Of a DNA stretch of 64,000 bases, positions 23,201-34,813 are shown piece after piece (position 1 is the first letter of the stretch; each line of letters starts with the position of its first letter). The DNA is from Asparagopsis taxiformis. Taxonomy: Eukaryota > Rhodophyta > Florideophyceae > Bonnemaisoniales > Bonnemaisoniaceae. Under the pieces are notes generated by a model, which did no database searches, had not been told where the DNA came from, and saw only the letters and a list, made by a program, of their open reading frames with translations. The DNA lies in assembly GCA_030407315.1 (NCBI GenBank), contig JALQPE010001687.1:1-64000 (forward strand), written 5' to 3'. A program made the position numbers and the translations under genes.

Positions 23201-24432
23201 GCTACAGCAAGCTTTGTCGACTCATCGCGCTCGGGCGCGTATCCGCGCTAGCCGTCGCGAAAGCGTTTTGCCGAGATTGGGTTTTCGTTTACGGACCGCC
23301 GCGCACGCTACTTTCGGATAACGGGCCGCAGTTCCGCTCGAAGCTGTTTCAGGAAACGTGCGCGCTAATGGGAACGCGGAACATCTTCACGACTACCTAT
23401 CACCCGCAATCGAACGGGCAAGTCGAGCGCATGAACCGCACCATCGTCGCGACGCTGCGCCATTACGTCGACGAAGAGCGAAAGAATTGGGACGAGCATT
23501 TAGACGCGCTAGCGTACGCATATAACCGCGCGATACACCGCTCGACGAATACGTCGCCGTTCGAACTTACGCTCACGCGCTACCCCGTATCGCTAGGGAC
23601 GGAGCAGGTCGACACGATTCGCAGCACGCCGTTCCTCCGCATGGAGTTTCTCGCGAAGCTATCCGACGCGTATGCGCGCGCAGCGAACGCGTTGAAGAAA
23701 GCGCAAGCGAGATACAAACGCGACTTCGACCGCGGCGCACGCGCGGTGAACAAGAGCATCAAGGTTGGCGATCAAGTATATCTGGACACCCGCGCGGGAG
23801 CGACGACACGAACGCAGCGCGACGACGGAACGCGCCCTTCGAAGTTGGACTATCCCGTGTCGGGACCCTTCCCGGTCACAAGCTGCCGCGGGCACACTTA
23901 CGAAATCATAATCGACGGTGTGCCCGAACTCGTCAGCTCCGACCGTATTCGCCTAGCACCGCGCAACGCGACGCGCACGCCGGTTACGCCAAGCGGCGAA
24001 GAAGGGACGGCTGACGCGGAGGACACAGACGACGCAGCGCGACGTGACGAACGCGTACTCGATGACGCACGAAAGGTAAATCCCGAAGCAGGATATGGGA
24101 CGCGGGAGTTCATGATTGACAGATTGACGACTGAAGGTGTCGACGACACCGGTGCGCCCGTATTTCGTGTCCGCTGGAAGGGCTTCTCTCCGCGCGACGA
24201 CACTTGGGAGCCCGAAAGCTCGTTACCCGCGCCCATCGTTGCCCGTTTCCGCCGCGACCGCGGACACTCCGCCTCTGACAACACTGCGCGCAACACCGAG
24301 GTTGACGCCACGTCACCGCGCAATCGTGGAAAGCGTCCGGCACGCGGCGACGCCTCACGTATAACGCCGCCTAGCCGCGCGAGCGCGCGCATCGCGAGTC
24401 GACGAAAGCCTTCGCATGCACCGCGCAACTGA
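20228..24432 (+). pseudogene. pol: Element B Pol polyprotein, one frameshift
   Basis: The order is an aspartic protease with VLDTGAG near residue 47, then RT with FCIDYRR (about 21449) and catalytic YLDD (about 21745). RNase H with VLDTDAS (about 22195) and an HHCC zinc region (NHYAVTAGH to CDACARN, about 22930-23060) follow. The integrase D,D,E core comes next: AIDILGPL, LLSDNGPQF, GQVERMNRT. The chromodomain is at about 24090-24250. The frame changes near 23072: element A reads TTACGCAATATC where B reads TTACGAATATC, a loss of one C between the zinc region and the integrase core. The first frame ends at 23095 and the second is open to 24432. All catalytic residues are present, so this one base is the only clear lesion. 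Confidence 0.93.
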
Positions 24433-25843
24433 CGCGCGGAACGGGGCTGAACACGCCAGTTACGCCCAGCGGAACCGACGCGTAAATAAACACGCGGGCC
24501 AAACCTCCCATCGCTGCTTGTCGTTTTCGCCGCGCGACTGCGCCACCGTTTGCCACGCAATCGCGTTCATCTTTCGCCGCGCAATCGCCAAGCGTCACAT
24601 CGCCGCGCTTCCACGCAATCGTTTTCGCCGCGCAACCGCGCCACCGCTTGTCGCGTAGCCGTTCTCACCGCGCAACCGTCGCATTCCACCGTCCGCCTTC
24701 CGCTCCCGCACGAACCCAAACGGCAACCGTATCCGGGGGGGGGGTCCAGGTGCCGTTCGCCTCCCATCCACCATGCTGACAACGCCAGAATCCCCAGGAG
24801 TAGGCACGCCCGACAGCGCAATTACGCGCGAAAAAAGGGGAGCGCGCACACCGGATTGGTCGTTGCGGAAGAGGGATTGGCCCATACAGCATGGCCATGT
24901 ACTGTGCTGGAAGATTATAGCCCGAAAAACGAGCCGAGGCCGGGGCAGGCCAAAAATGGACGGCGCCGATCTGCCCCGACGCCGTGGCGAGATGCTTCCT
25001 GATGGCACCCCCGGATTGGCTGTTAACATACGCGCGTACGCGACGAACCACACGGGTGGCTGGGAACGACGCAGAATACCAGCAAACGAAAACCTCCGCT
25101 GGAAAGGGGGATGCCACCCACACGCCCGTCCTCCTCGTCCTGGAAGGCCATGGCGAACCCCAAACCCCCGGGGCCGGGACCCCATCTAGACGCTCGCTAA
25201 AAACCAGAGCATTAGAAACCCAGTCCCCGAACGCGACGAACGCGACGAACGCGACGAACGCGACGAACGCGACGAACGCGACGAACGCGACGAACGCGAC
25301 GAACGCGACGAACGCGACGAACGCGACGAACGCGACGAACGCGACGAACGCGACGAACGCGACGAACGCGACGAACGCGACGAACGCGACGAACGCGACG
25401 AACGCGACGAACGCGACGAACGCGACGAACGCGACGACAAGCGCGACGAGAACGCGCCCGTCCTGTATGCCTAGCGGCCAACAGCTCTATCCCCCTCTCT
25501 CCCGCTTCGCTCCACGCGCCCCTAACCGCGTCGCTCGTGAATTCCGAGCGTCGACGCGGTCACTGGGCAATCACCGCTTCAAGCGGCGACTCGCGCGACG
25601 AAATTCGCGTCGGACCGTAGCTAATAGCTCTCCGCCCGGACGTCCGCACGACACTCCGAGAAGCTGCTGGACGCCGCCGCAGTAGTGCGCGGCATACCGT
25701 CGAGCCTACGCATGCGCCGCAAACGCAACCCGCGCCGCGCGGACGAAAGGAAGGATGGGCAAGGGGAAGTTAACAAAAACATAAGAGGTTTAATCAAGGG
25801 AGTAGGATGGACTACCGGCTAGCCCGGATGCGGACGAAGAAGC
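24433..25843. other. Element B internal spacer
   Basis: This lies between the pol stop and the tail of the opposite-strand ORF. It has weak CGCGCAATCG/CGCAACCG repeats (24520-24700), a GC-rich middle without recognisable protein, and the 9-bp tandem repeat at 25231-25437. Frames seen here have no domains. Confidence 0.5.
25231..25437. repeat. 9-bp tandem repeat (ACGCGACGA x 23)
   Basis: Twenty-three uninterrupted copies of ACGCGACGA. Because 9 is a multiple of 3 every frame stays open, giving repeated Asn-Ala-Thr on + and Arg/Ser or Arg/Val runs on -. These are not evidence for a gene. Element A has only scattered, imperfect relatives of the unit (about 5270-5400), so the expansion is specific to B. 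Confidence 0.95.
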
Positions 25844-26326
25844 TCACTCACGTGCGTTATCCTCGCGGCGCGTGCGTCGGCTCGAAGAACTGCCCGTTGC
25901 GCCGCGCGCGCGAGCACGACTTGAAGCCGTGTCTGCTTGGTGATTGCGTCGTCGCTCGGAATTCAGCACGCGCACGACGCGCACGACGCGCCCGTCTTGC
26001 ACGCCGAGACGCAAAGGAGGAACGCCGGGACTTGCAGCCGCTGCGGCCGCCGCGCGAGTGCGAGTCGTGGGACGCGCGCCACCGCGACCAGCCCCGTCGC
26101 TTCCCACCGCGACCGACGCATCACCTTCCCGTTCCGCTCCCTCGTTAAGACCGCTGACCGACTGTGTCTCGCTGTTAGACACCACCCCCGCCGCGGACGT
26201 TTCGGGCGACCGCTGCACTAAGCCAACGATATCATTCAGCGTCGTGCCGAGGCGATGTGTGCGTTCGATCGTATCCTGGATCCTACGAACGGTCTCCCGT
26301 TCACGCGCAGTATACACCCGGCGCAC
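25844..26326 (-). pseudogene. C-terminal tail of the element B opposite-strand ORF, out of frame
   Basis: The segment reads ARERETVRRIQDTIERTHRLG and later PPLRLGVQDGRVV and LNSERRRNHQADTASSRAR. This matches the end of the element A protein (ARERETVRRVQETIERAHRMG, PPLRIGVHDGRVV). It is separated from the body of the ORF by the deletion/frameshift near 26330, so it is probably not translated as part of it. Confidence 0.7.
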
Positions 26327-28647
26327 CGCAGCGACACGCTCCGATCGCCGATGTCCTTGTGCATCCGCTCAATCCGCGTCGCATCCTCCCCGGCCTTGCG
26401 CTCCAACGTCTCCTCGCGTTCAGCCGCGTCCTTAAGTGTCTTTTCAGCCTCGTGCACGAGACCCACCGCTTCGTCGCGCGTTGCGTTCGCTTTGCTAAGG
26501 CGCGCCGCAGCGTCGTCGCGCGCTTGCGCAACCGACGTCACCCGCGCCACCGCCTCGTCACGGCTCTGCTCGACCGACGCCAGACGCGCCAGCGCCTCGC
26601 TGCGGCCCTCCACGGCGGAAGCCATTCGCGCCAAAGCGTCGTCGCGAGCTCCTTCGAGCAACGACACGCGCGCCAACGCCTCTTCCCGCCCCTTTTCGGC
26701 GGCGGCAAGCTGGCCCCGCAACACGTTCGCGTCTGATTCGGCCAAAACAGCACCCGCCTCGTTGACAACGGTCGCCGCGTCACGTGCCGCCACGTTATCA
26801 GCCGCTGCAGCGCCTGCGCCCGTGTGGCTGCCCGCAGCAGCACCGTCACTCGCGCCGCTCCTCGCCGCGCTGCTGACCGCCGCTCCGCCGTCGCCCGCAC
26901 TGCTGGACGCCGCAGCCCCACCATGGCCAGAAGATGCCGCCTTCAAGGCCTGCAACTCGTTGTAAACTTTCACGTCCACCGCGCGCAGCGCCGCGTCGAG
27001 TCGTTCGACGTCAATAGGAGCGCGCGGCGGCTCGGAGAAAAGAGAATACCGACCGTCTCGGAAGCGCCTACGCTCGATCGCCAATAGCGCCGCCATGCCA
27101 AGATACTGCGCGTACTCGCGCGAATCGGTCGCGCGCATAACGTGCAGTTCGTTAGTTGATAGCGCGGATAACACTGCATCAACGGTAACGACATCGCGCG
27201 CTTCTAAATGCGCAAACGCGTCGCGCGACGGATTGCGCGGCGACTTGAGAAGGAGATGTGGAATGTCAGTATGCCGGTGAACGCCAAGCGAACCATGCGC
27301 CCAGTCGACGACGCCACGCTCCGCGCTCCAGGGCAACCATTGCCCACCCTCCTTGAAATCCATACCAGGCGCGAGATCGAAAACCGGAGTTTCGTCCCAC
27401 GCGCACGCGCGATGTTCCGTCAGGAGACTTTCGAGATGCGCCGCCGTATACGTTCCACCCCGCACGATCGCCGAAACGCCGACGCGCTCGATTCCCGCGA
27501 TCAGTTTTTCGCTTAAGCGCAAGAAGCGGCGCTCGACGTAAGCAACGTGAAGCCACGCGGCGGCAACCATCACCACCCACTCGCTTAGAGCGATAGCCCA
27601 AAAATACGAACGAGCCTCGACCGGGACGTCGCGCCCGAGCAGTACCGACGGCGCGTAATGGAACACGCAGGGAAGCGGCACCGACAACGAGTCGGGCGCT
27701 TCCGGCCAATCGCGCGCATCGTAACGCGGGAAGAAAGCGGCGACGCGGTCATCAGGAAACTCGCGAAACTCGATATCGCGATACGTAACGAAGTAGCCCG
27801 ACGTACGCCGCAAACGCAACTCGCGCCGCGCTTCCGGGCGCATATCCGCGTTCAGGAACCACGGCACGCTCGCCTCCCCCTCGTGTTCGACGTCGTTCCA
27901 CGGAACGCCGCCGTCAAGTAAGAAGCCCGCATTGGGCGCCGCGGCCCATGGGTCGACGCGCGCAAATTCGTCGCGACGCATCACGCGCAACCGGGCCAAG
28001 TGGCGTACGAGTCGTTCGTTGGCTTCGTCCTCGAGAACGTACGCGTCGCACGGTAAGTTCGCGGGAACCGCCAAATCGCACAACGCCGATTCGCGCCGCG
28101 CGTCCCACACCGCTTGCGCATCCTTGTGGCCGGGTAACACGGCATAGCGTGACACATCAGCGATGCGCGTCCACTGAAAGCGCTGCGGGTAGAAGTGGCG
28201 ACGGCCCAATTCCGCCCACGTCGGCATTGGGCGTGGCATGAATCGGAACGCGATCGGGTCGTCGTAGCGCGCGCGCGGAATCGATTCGGGAGCATCTTGC
28301 GCAGCCGACGGAAGCGAAACGGACGCTGGCGCAGGAACCGAACGAAGTGGGACGCCGCTCCCAGAGCGCGCAGCAGACGCAGAAGTTGGAGTCGCGGTCG
28401 CATCTACCGTAGCGACAACATCAGACGACGCGACGACGCCACTGTCGCCACGGCCGCTCGCGGTTACGGGTATGGTTGAGGAGGATGCTCGCGCCATGGA
28501 CGTATAATAGGGGCTCTCCGGGCTTGAAAGAGAAGGGAACGCGATGCGCGCAGTGCGAGGAGACGCGTTAGTGGGCGTCGAAGGTTCGTCGCGAGGCGCA
28601 GCGCCGGCGCGAAGCCAACTCGGCAGAGCGTTATTATCGCGCGACAT
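26236..28647 (-). CDS. Opposite-strand accessory ORF of element B (internally deleted)
   Basis: This is the counterpart of the 8703-5866 ORF of A. The start at 28647 (MSRDNNALPSWLRA) is chosen by that match; the frame is open further upstream to 28788. The globular part is conserved from MPTWAELGRRHFYPQRFQW through WFLNADMRPEARRELR and WLPWSAERGVVDWAHG. The hydrophobic segment ALSEWVVMVAAAWLHVAY and the coiled coil (ARDDA/SRDEA units) are also kept. After MHKDIG at about 26340 the match to A stops. B has lost roughly 80 codons there, and the frame runs 35 more unrelated residues. The true C-terminal tail continues in another frame at 26326-25844. Third-position differences from A are common while the protein is similar, which suggests past selection on the protein. 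Function unknown. Confidence 0.75.
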   Translation of the reverse strand: MSRDNNALPSWLRAGAAPRDEPSTPTNASPRTARIAFPSLSSPESPYYTSMARASSSTIPVTASGRGDSGVVASSDVVATVDATATPTSASAARSGSGVPLRSVPAPASVSLPSAAQDAPESIPRARYDDPIAFRFMPRPMPTWAELGRRHFYPQRFQWTRIADVSRYAVLPGHKDAQAVWDARRESALCDLAVPANLPCDAYVLEDEANERLVRHLARLRVMRRDEFARVDPWAAAPNAGFLLDGGVPWNDVEHEGEASVPWFLNADMRPEARRELRLRRTSGYFVTYRDIEFREFPDDRVAAFFPRYDARDWPEAPDSLSVPLPCVFHYAPSVLLGRDVPVEARSYFWAIALSEWVVMVAAAWLHVAYVERRFLRLSEKLIAGIERVGVSAIVRGGTYTAAHLESLLTEHRACAWDETPVFDLAPGMDFKEGGQWLPWSAERGVVDWAHGSLGVHRHTDIPHLLLKSPRNPSRDAFAHLEARDVVTVDAVLSALSTNELHVMRATDSREYAQYLGMAALLAIERRRFRDGRYSLFSEPPRAPIDVERLDAALRAVDVKVYNELQALKAASSGHGGAAASSSAGDGGAAVSSAARSGASDGAAAGSHTGAGAAAADNVAARDAATVVNEAGAVLAESDANVLRGQLAAAEKGREEALARVSLLEGARDDALARMASAVEGRSEALARLASVEQSRDEAVARVTSVAQARDDAAARLSKANATRDEAVGLVHEAEKTLKDAAEREETLERKAGEDATRIERMHKDIGDRSVSLRCAGCILRVNGRPFVGSRIRSNAHIASARR

Positions 28648-28826
28648 CACGAAGCGCGAGCGCGTGCAGCGATAACGGAACGAACGCACGCGGGATGAAG
28701 AAGAAGGGTGGAAGAGAAGTAGAAGGATGGAAAAAAAGAAGAAGATTGGAAGAGGAGAACAAGACAGGAGAAAGTTGAAGGTGTGCACAAGAACGTTACG
28801 CGCGAGGACGCGCTGTGAAGTTAGTC

Positions 28827-28834
28827 GGGGGGAG
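28827..28834 (+). other. Polypurine tract of element B
   Basis: GGGGGGAG lies immediately before the 3' LTR. The flanking GTTAGTC is shared with element A. Confidence 0.8.
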
Positions 28835-29644
28835 TGAGGTGCAATTTAAGTTGGTCGATGGAATCGATGCGAGCGCGCGCGTTTACGTTAGTCCGCAAGC
28901 ATCCGTTTGAGTTAGTTTAGTAAGCGAGCGCACGCGTGGCGTCTTGATTACGTGTCACGGAGCGTCAACGCGAGCGCGTGCGCGCGTACGTTGCCACGAA
29001 ACCGCGAGCCGCGCCACGTGTAGCGATTTCCGCGAATTTCCCTTTATTTTCCCTTTTTGGGTTTTTTATGACGAAAGTCTTTTTCCCAAAATATTTCCCT
29101 TTTTGCGTGCGAGCGTGCGGCCGCCGCCGGCCGGCCACACAAGGACAACCTGTCCCAAGTAAGTTAGCTATTAGTGGTCGCATGGCTTCGCACCCTACCA
29201 ATAAACAGTCAGCACTTTCGCAGCTACGAGTTAAGCGTTGAGCGCGTCGCGAGGACCGATTGCGTTACGACGTTGCGTGCGGATTGCTCACGATCGCCGA
29301 CGTACGTGCGCGCGCGCCGCGTTTACCGACCGTCGAATTGCGTCGCACCGCGAGACCGCGCGTTGCGTCGCCTACCACTAGGCCAGGGATTTACGACTCT
29401 TGCGTGGATCGTGTTGAGCTCGAGTTTACTGAGTGATCTCACCCTGAGATCACGGCTTGCGCCGGCCCGCGAATCCCGTGTTGCGATCGATCCCTGCGCG
29501 TTCCGCCGTTGTACCACCCGATCGCCTCCGCGACCGAGCGACGTGCGAAACGCAAGTTCACGAGCGCGTTACGGTTCAACACGCCCTGACAAGGCAAGCG
29601 ATTCTAGAACTCTCTTAGTGACCGCCATCCCGGCTGGTCCTACA
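28835..29644 (+). repeat. 3' LTR of element B (810 bp)
   Basis: It starts TGAGGTGCAATTT (TGTGG in the 5' LTR) and ends TGGTCCTACA, followed by the target duplication ATGTG (29645-29649). AATAAA lies near 29198. In its middle third it carries TCGCCTACCACTAGG, ACGACTCTTGCG, TTTACTGAGTG and GATCGATCCCTG. These are identical to solo LTR C and different from its own 5' LTR. Confidence 0.95.
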
Positions 29645-29649
29645 ATGTG

Positions 29650-30021
29650 CTATACACTTGCCCTTACCTACCGCCCTCCGTGGGAACTTACCTCGCCTTG
29701 GCGAACTACGCTTATCAGCGAGAACCGGAACAGGTTATGCGCCGCCAACAGCGCCAGTCCGACCGGTTCAACCGGAAAAGGGATTACCCTAAAGCCGTTA
29801 TCCAACGGTCAAACCCTCCAACACGCATGGTTGCGTTCGCCGATGACGAAAATCATCCCAAACCGGGCCCTTTAAGGCGAGACATTTTAGAATGTAACGG
29901 ATCTTCCGTAACGGCTCAAGACGTTGCCGACGCCTTAGAAACTGCCGACGACTCCGACAAAGTTGTCGGAAAACTAGTGACGGGGAGTGAGGTGTCGCAC
30001 TCCCGTCAGGAGGTGGAGTGA
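29650..30021 (+). pseudogene. gag: Element D gag, last part
   Basis: This continues the gag frame after element B. The first codons supply the last cysteine of the zinc knuckle that starts at about 16720. It ends TGSEVSHSRQEVE then TGA at 30019-30021. The residues between are basic and then acidic, as is common at Gag C-termini. It shows that B inserted within a formerly open gag. Confidence 0.85.
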
Positions 30022-30033
30022 TTACGCTATTCA

Positions 30034-33000
30034 GTGGACATCTCACCACAACCACCTCCGCAGGAAAAGGCCGCAACTCCCTCTAGGGACCAAAGTCTTT
30101 TCCAGACACCAACCCATTCGGGTTCCCCCGCAGGGACTCGAACACCAAGGCCGAAAGCCTCATGCCTGCTCAAGGCCGCCCACTACGTAGTATTGGGTTC
30201 TATCGGGCTCGAACCATCTGTCCTAACGCCTATGCGTATGGTAATGGACACCGGGTCCGTACCATCGGTCATCCATGAAAGGAGCTTACCCAAAAACTGG
30301 GAACAATTTCAAGTCCCCGCCGACCAAGTTCCACAGCTGGCCGATGTAAAATAGCAATCCTCTTCGGATAACTGGTAAGATCAAATTGTCTCTGCAGTTA
30401 GGTTACAAATCCTTTGAGGAAGAATTCTTTGTCGCGCCGAAGTTGGCCGTACCCCTTATACTGGGAACTGGGGCAATGAACGCCCACGTAGATGCAATTA
30501 GGTGCCGGGCCCAACGGATCGATATTCACAACGGCGGCTCGATAACTTTCCTAGTGATGTATTCTGTGCGTAAAACAGACCCCACTCTTTCGTGCTATGT
30601 GGGCGCCTCGAGGCCCCAAAGGGATTAACTTAGACTCTCAGTCTCATGGCATCCGATTATCACGGAATGTGAGTATCCCTCCACGGAGTCAAGTGACTAC
30701 TACTGTTGTGTGTGCCGGTGGCGGCTTGAGTATAATCACTCCGAGAGACCGGATCCTTCAAATAAATCGTGTCTCTATCCCAAATGGGGTTGCGGAAGTC
30801 ATCCCGCGACAGGAGTTCCCAACTATTCTAACTAACTTTGGTACAACCGATATGTACCTCCCTAAGGGTACTGTCATTGGCTATGCCTTCAGGGTGCCCG
30901 ACCAATCGATGTATTCAGCGGCTCTCGGCCGAAGCACCCCTCCCTCAAAAGGGATTCCGACCATGGCAACCACACCCCCGCAGGAAGACAAGTCCGATGC
31001 CTCTCAACCGCCAAACTGGCGACAAGAAGTCTCCTTAGACCACCTCGGTCAAGTCCCCTTACGGGAGTGCATCCTAAACATGCTGTCTCGATATGAGTCC
31101 ATGTGGTATGGGTCCCTAGGAGATATCCGTGCTACGGAACATCGAATCGATATCATCGAAGGAAGCCAGCCTAGACGGCAACAACCTTACCAGATGGTAC
31201 CCGCTCGCCGAGAGATTGCACGAAAGGAAATTATCAGAATGCTGGAAAAAGGAGTGATCGAACCGTCGACCTCCGAATGGGCTAGCCCGGTTGTACTTGT
31301 CCCAAAGAAGGATGGAAAGCTACGCTTTTGCGTTGACTATCGGGGTCTGAACGAGATCACTATTAATGATGTATACCCCCTTCCACGAATGGACGATTGT
31401 ATCTACTCTCTCGGAGATGCTCAGGTATTCACCACCCTGGATTGTAACTCTGGTTACTGGCAGATAGCCGTTGCTCAGGAAGACCGTGACCAGACAGCAT
31501 TCACCTCCCAGTTGCGAACATACTGTTTCAAACGCCTGCCCTTTGGCTTGAAGAACGCTCCGGCCACGTTCCAACGTGCTATCGATATAATTTTGAGCAG
31601 CGTTCGCTGGCAGAATTGCCTGATATACCTAGACGATGTGATCGTATTTTCCCGGGACGAAGCGGAGCACCTTCACCATGTGGACCAAGTCCTCTCCCTT
31701 CTACAGAAGGCAGGGGTCACCCTAAAGTTGACAAAGTGTCAGTTCTTCGAAAAGAAAGTTGACTACCTTGGTCATGTAGTGTAGTGATGCCAGGGAAGCT
31801 AGCCGTGGCACAAAACGCCACGGCTTCCATCGCCAATGCGGTCTTTCCCCAAACCCCTACGCAAATGCGATCCTTCTTAGGAGGCTGTGGAGTCTTCCGA
31901 CGGTTCATCAAAGGATATGGAGGGATTGCCCATCCCTTAAACGAAACGCTGACCAAAGACAGCATCCCTAAGTTCGGGAAAGAACCTCTCACTGAGGAAT
32001 AACAACGCGCGTTCACCGCCCTCAAGGAGTTTATGATCAAGCCACCGATACTGGCTCTACCAAAGTTGGGTAAACCCTACACCGTGGACACGGGCGCTTC
32101 CGCGTACCAAATAGGATGCGCTCTGCTACAGCAGCAGGCGGAAGGGAACGATCCCAAGCCAATCGGCTCCTGGTCGAGAACGCTTACTAAGCCTGAGAGA
32201 GGATACTCCCCTACGGAACGTGAATGCTTAGCCGCCGTTTGGGCTGTCACTAACCTACGTCCATACTTGGAGCAAACAAAGTTTGTCGTCCGAACGGACC
32301 ATAACGCGCTTCGATGGCTTATGAACATTAACGACCCCTCAGGGAGACTCTGCCACTGGCGCCTCCGACTCGCGGAATTTGACTATCAAATCTTCTACCG
32401 TCCCGGCCGGGTTCACCAACTACCAGACGCCTTATCGCGTGTTGAGACTACCGGCGAAACGCCCGTCCCCATCGACGATGAAATACCAACTCTGTTGGCT
32501 ACGCATGCACCACAGGGTGAAACCTACCCCGACGACGACATCGATGTCTGGTACTATGACCTTTCTCTAGCCAGAAACTATGCGGAGAAATAGTCTGCCT
32601 CCAAAGGTACCCCTGTCCTAACGACTCATCCGCATACGGAAAACTTTAGCCAGATAACTCTCAAAGAGTGGCTTGAAGAGCAACAAACCGACGACTTCTG
32701 TCAACAGGCCCTGACCTCTCAGAAGTCTGACTCGCTCTTCTTCGAGGATGAAGACGGTGTCCTTTGTAGGAAGTCCAAGCAGGATGAATCATCCCAGGTT
32801 GTAGTACCCAAAGCCTTGCGGCCACGTCTATAGACAATGTGTTTCCATGGCCTATTAGCAGGGCACCCTGGTCAGAACCGCATGTACGACACGATGCGTT
32901 TATCCTATTACTGGCTTGCAATGGCTGCGGACATAACTGGAACGGTTGAACGGTGTTCAGCGTGCGCAAAGAACCGACTACGGTTGCGCAAACATGCGAG

Positions 33001-34813
33001 CCCCCTTCAGCTATTCCCAGCCACCACTCCTCTGGACGACGTCGCGATTGACCTCCTCGGTCCCCTACCACGTACCAAGAAAGGAAATGTGCACCTACTG
33101 GTGATATCATGTCGCTTTAATAAGCTTACCCAAGTGGTTCCCTTGCGAAGCATCACGGCCTACCATATGGCAGTAGCCTTCTGTACACATTGGGTGTTCA
33201 AGTACGGTCCCCCACGGACATTACTATCCGATAACGGTCCGCAATTTGCGTCGAAGTCCTTCCAGGCTGTCTGCCTCCAGATGGGAACGAAGAACGTCTT
33301 CACGACGGCATACCATCCCCAGACAAATGGGCAAATCGAACGGTACAACCGTACTATGTTGAACATGCTACGTAATTACGTTAATGATAACCAGGACGAC
33401 TGGGATGTCTACGCACCAGCGTTAACGTATGAGCACAACACGCACGTGCATCGCAAAACGGGTACCACCCCCTTTGACCTAATTCCAAGTCGACCCCCAC
33501 CGCCTTATCCGACACACCATTCGGTGGAAAGAAGGGCAACGCCGGATGCGTTTACGAAGCAAGACATCCTACGTCGTATCACGGACACCATCGAGTTGGC
33601 AGGTAAACGTCTACACAGCGCACAGGCACGATACAAACGCAACTCCGACCGGTCGATCCGAAAGTCCAAACGACTCACCACCACCGATGATTATGTATAC
33701 CTGGACCATCCAGAAGTCCGCGAACGGGACAAACGAACTCCGATTGCCCATGGTCCCTACAGGGTTATCCGTGCCGAACGACGGACGATTTACATCGATC
33801 GTGATGGCATCACCGAAAAGGTTAGCCTCGACAGAGTTTTATTCGCACCGCGTCCAACAGAGGAACAAATGCCATCCCTTGCATCACCCCCGCTAATGCG
33901 CAAGCCACCCCATCAGGTGCAGACGCCCTCGCGCCGAGTACACAACATCACCAACCGCCGAGCGGAAAACAAAGCGCACAAAGCGAGTCACCCCGCCAAG
34001 CCCTACTCAGGAACCTCCCACCACGGATCATACATCGTCTTCGCGACAACCTACAATTGGGGTAACAGGAGAAGATAGTGGTTTGGGACAAACCACCCTT
34101 CAGGAGGGGGCCCCCGACGCTATGCGCGTAAGCCAAAATTTTGCAAAACCCTCGCGGGACGAGCGCATTAACCCTTCACCCTCGGGTAGTCCACCCACAA
34201 TTGGGAGCGATGCACACGACCCAAGTCGTTCACTTGCGCATCAACAACCCACACCCAAGGTATAATCCGACCAGAGTCGCACGCAATTGCGAAGAAGTCA
34301 GCGACGAAGATGCCATGACAGCACTGCCGATGCAGATCAACAGCAACGTTCCAACCCTAACCGGGCTCATACACCGCAAAAGCGAACGCTGCGCCGAACC
34401 ACAGCAGGGGCCGGTGCCCCTGACCCAGCCCGAAGGCGTTCGACCTGCACAAATGCGACAAAAAGACAACCACTCGGAGCACGCGTACAGACGCCGGACC
34501 TCGTGGAACCGCAGGCAACCACTCCCAATGGAGAACAAGAAGTATCGCCACGAGCAACTCGCCCAAACGGCGAACAGTTTACTTCATCCGATGAGACGGC
34601 GGAAACCCCAGGGGGAAGTAACGATGCAACGCACCCTCAGAGGAGGAGTATCCGATAGACGACCTCGTCGACTACGTCACTGACGACGACGGTGAACAAT
34701 GGTTCCTTGTGAAATGGTACGGCTACCGCAAGCCAACATGGACGCAACGGTCGAACGTCCCACCCGAATGGGCATCACGGTACTTCCGTCGACTTCAAAA
34801 ACCGCAAGGGTAG
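30034..34813 (+). pseudogene. pol: Element D Pol (protease, RT, RNase H, integrase, chromodomain), decayed
   Basis: The protease has MVMDTGSVPSV (about 30235-30270), then a stop (30352) and a shift. RT runs in one frame 30597-31784 with FCVDYRGLNEI and YLDDVIVFS. A small duplication near 31775-31790 adds a stop and shift after LGHVV. RNase H (TVDTGASAYQIG, TDHNALRWLM) and the integrase zinc region follow in one frame, broken only by TAA 32000, TAG 32591 and TAG 32831. The integrase core (AIDLLGPL, LLSDNGPQF, GQIERYNRT) is open to 34078. The Pro/Arg-rich linker is frameshifted. The chromodomain (DDLVDYVTDDDGEQWFLVKW, then YRKPTWTQRSNVP) is at 34649-34810 and ends with TAG at 34811. All catalytic residues are still readable. 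Confidence 0.92.

Larger units (their letters stand above)
16750..29644 (+). mobile_element. Element B: near-complete chromovirus with opposite-strand ORF (12.9 kb)
   Basis: The complete structure is 5' LTR 16750-17565, primer site 17568, gag, pol with C-terminal chromodomain, spacer, opposite-strand ORF (28647-26236), polypurine tract 28827-28834 and 3' LTR 28835-29644. The target duplication is ATGTG. Gag is open. Pol has one visible frameshift near 23072, and the opposite-strand ORF has lost an internal piece. It is the best-preserved element here and probably a late insertion, since it sits within the already established element D. Confidence 0.95.

Noticed and set aside
25186..25685. Long frames on both strands through the 9-bp repeat
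   Set aside because: They are produced by a 9-bp unit that keeps every frame open; no domain on either side.
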